A DNA stretch of 8,294 nucleotides. It comes from an uncultured Treponema sp. GTDB lineage: Bacteria > Spirochaetota > Spirochaetia > Treponematales > Treponemataceae. Of the stretch, positions 6,980 through 8,294 are shown piece after piece. Under the pieces are notes generated by a model. It ran no database searches, was not told where the DNA came from, and worked only from the letters and a program-made list of their open reading frames with translations. The position numbers were made by a program, and so were the translations under genes. The stretch spans positions 1-8,294 of the forward strand of contig CAJPPE010000061.1 of assembly GCA_905372345.1 (NCBI GenBank). Direction: 5' to 3'. Within the stretch, counting starts at the first letter, position 1. The number at the start of each line of letters is the position of its first letter.

Positions 6980-8242
6980 TTATTCTTTGCCTTCTTTCTC
7001 TTTTAATTCGGCAAGAATCTTTTTATTTTTTTTGACATATAAACTTGAAAACACAATAATCGTAATTAAAACTATTATTTGAGGTATCAAACTTTCATAG
7101 GTTGCATATATGCCTAAAAAATCCAACTCAAAACTTTGCATCCACGGGATTATAGTCTTTTCGACTACACCTGCAGCCTGCAATTCCGAAACGCCCTTTC
7201 CCGTAAACGAAAAACAAAGTATGTACATCAAAATACTTGTTACTGTAAAAAACGGCTTTAAGGGCAGTTTTACGCTTAAAAATCTAAATGCAAGGAAAAC
7301 ACCGGCTAAAATAACAACCGATAATACAATAGCTAAAATCATAGCTCTCTGACCGCTTGCACCTTGAACGGGAACACCTTGGAAGAATAAAATAAGCTCG
7401 GCACCTTCCCTTGCAACGGCAATAAAGGCAGCAAAAACCAAGACCCATTTATTACCGGTCGATACCGAAGATTCAACCTTCTTTTGAATATATCTTTCCC
7501 ATGCTTCCGTTTCCGATTTTGAAATCATCCAGTTGCTTACATAGAATAAAACTATTACAGCAACAAACATTCCGATACCTTCAAAAATTTCTTGAGCTAT
7601 ACCGCTTTGTGCTCCTGCCAATAAACCGAATAAAAAGGCTAAAATTATACTTACAAGAATACCTGCAAGAGCTCCGATATAAACGGAAGATATGTACTTC
7701 TTTTTTCCGGTTTTTACAAGATAAGCGATAATAGCCGCTATAACCAAAATAGCTTCCAAGCCTTCACGCAGTATAAGCACAAAGCAGGAAATAAAGGTAG
7801 CGACAGCAGCCGATTTTCCGCTTCCGCCCTTATCATTGGAAGTGCCGTCAAGCTCGGCCGCATCATGGTAAAGCATTGCTATAAGGGCATCCTTATGAGC
7901 TTTTATCATTTCGCTGTCCTTATCGCTTTTTACGTTTTTTCTGTACTCATAAAAAGCATTTTCGACAGCCGTTTTGCGAGCACCGGAAAGATAGCTCATC
8001 GTTATCTTTTCCATTCCCTTGGATTCATAATATCGGAAATAAGCGGCATTTACTTCGTCATAAGCTTCACGGGTTTTCCCCTGTGTATACAATTCGTAGG
8101 CATTATTCAGATGAATTTCCATTTTTTCGACTATTTTAGTCCATGAACTCAAGTCTTCTTTTTCTTTGGCTGAAACAGAAAATAAAAAAACAAAGAAAAT
8201 CAAAAGAATAGATAAAAATCTTTTAAAACTCTTATTTACCAT
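6980..8242 (-). CDS. FTR1-family high-affinity iron permease with N-terminal periplasmic domain
   Basis: This 420-residue inner-membrane protein is expected to move iron from the periplasm into the cytoplasm. Residues 1-25 form a signal peptide ending in SVSA. Residues about 26-145 are a hydrophilic, helix-rich extracytoplasmic domain. About seven membrane segments follow. Two copies of the family's iron-binding motif are visible: REGLE at 159-163 and REGAE at 278-282, each in a hydrophobic helix. This duplicated REGxE pattern is diagnostic of the FTR1/EfeU family. A third conserved block, GKGVSELQAAG, lies at about 348-358. The tail is lysine- and glutamate-rich and probably cytoplasmic. The start is ATG at 8242 with GGAG 7 nt upstream. 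It is the first gene of the block seen here; the Tp34-like lipoprotein follows after 44 bp. Family assignment is very secure. Iron rather than another metal is inferred from the family and the neighbour. Confidence 0.96.
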   Translation of the reverse strand: MVNKSFKRFLSILLIFFVFLFSVSAKEKEDLSSWTKIVEKMEIHLNNAYELYTQGKTREAYDEVNAAYFRYYESKGMEKITMSYLSGARKTAVENAFYEYRKNVKSDKDSEMIKAHKDALIAMLYHDAAELDGTSNDKGGSGKSAAVATFISCFVLILREGLEAILVIAAIIAYLVKTGKKKYISSVYIGALAGILVSIILAFLFGLLAGAQSGIAQEIFEGIGMFVAVIVLFYVSNWMISKSETEAWERYIQKKVESSVSTGNKWVLVFAAFIAVAREGAELILFFQGVPVQGASGQRAMILAIVLSVVILAGVFLAFRFLSVKLPLKPFFTVTSILMYILCFSFTGKGVSELQAAGVVEKTIIPWMQSFELDFLGIYATYESLIPQIIVLITIIVFSSLYVKKNKKILAELKEKEGKE

Positions 8243-8249
8243 ATATTAG

Positions 8250-8253
8250 CTCC
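8250..8253 (-). promoter_or_regulatory. Ribosome-binding site of the FTR1 gene
   Basis: GGAG on the minus strand lies 7 nt before the ATG at 8242, which supports that start and the resulting signal peptide. Confidence 0.7.
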
Positions 8254-8286
8254 ATTTTTTGGCTAGGGCTTACAAAATCTGCTTCA

Positions 8287-8292
8287 AGTATA
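8287..8292 (-). promoter_or_regulatory. Possible -10 element upstream of the FTR1 gene
   Basis: TATACT on the minus strand lies about 45 nt before the FTR1 start codon, a plausible place for a -10 box. The matching -35 region would fall outside the window, so the call rests on one hexamer in AT-rich DNA. The operon promoter could equally lie further upstream. Confidence 0.25.
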
Positions 8293-8294
8293 CC

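Noticed and set aside
7110..8146. Plus-strand open frames of 76-93 residues opposite the FTR1 gene
   Set aside because: They are antisense to a clear FTR1 homologue, with composition typical of shadow frames and no separate promoter or ribosome-binding site.

Overview
The window is low-GC DNA carrying one tightly packed block of eight genes, all on the minus strand. Intergenic gaps are 85 bp or less and one gene pair overlaps by 4 bp. The best organism guess is a host-associated spirochete of the Treponema denticola type. The grounds are a homologue of the T. pallidum Tp34 (Tpd) metal-binding lipoprotein, relaxed spirochete-style lipoboxes and the base composition. This is recognition from sequence alone; no search was run.

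In the direction of transcription (right to left) the genes are: an FTR1-family iron permease (8242-6980); the Tp34/P19-type periplasmic metal-binding lipoprotein (6935-6312); a polytopic DUF2318 (FtrD-like) protein with a C-terminal cysteine cluster (6226-4955, or from 6223); two related FtsX/MacB-type ABC permeases (4930-3653 and 3626-2490); their ATPase (2461-1769); a small FMN-binding lipoprotein (1772-1335); and a third, divergent FtsX-type permease with a Cys-Cys pair (1316-105). At the left edge a ribosome-binding site and an ATG at positions 4-2 suggest that another minus-strand gene follows.

The core layout (FTR1, P19-like, DUF2318, two permeases, ATPase) matches the iron-acquisition cluster known from Campylobacter jejuni (P19 region). 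A plausible model is this: the Tp34-like lipoprotein binds iron in the periplasm, FTR1 carries it across the inner membrane with its two REGxE motifs, and the DUF2318 protein and the flavin-binding lipoprotein supply or take up electrons. The ABC part is of the FtsX/MacB class, which normally exports substrates or transmits mechanical work rather than importing. Its job here is open.

The most interesting points are the FMN-binding lipoprotein translationally coupled to the ATPase, the third permease with its CC motif, and the gap between the Tp34-like gene and the DUF2318 gene. That gap holds a perfect TATAAT inside a dyad, followed by a 9-bp GC-rich hairpin with a short T run that abuts the next start codon. 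It could separate expression of the first two genes from the rest. No RNA genes, mobile elements, CRISPR arrays or gene-free stretches over 300 bases were seen.
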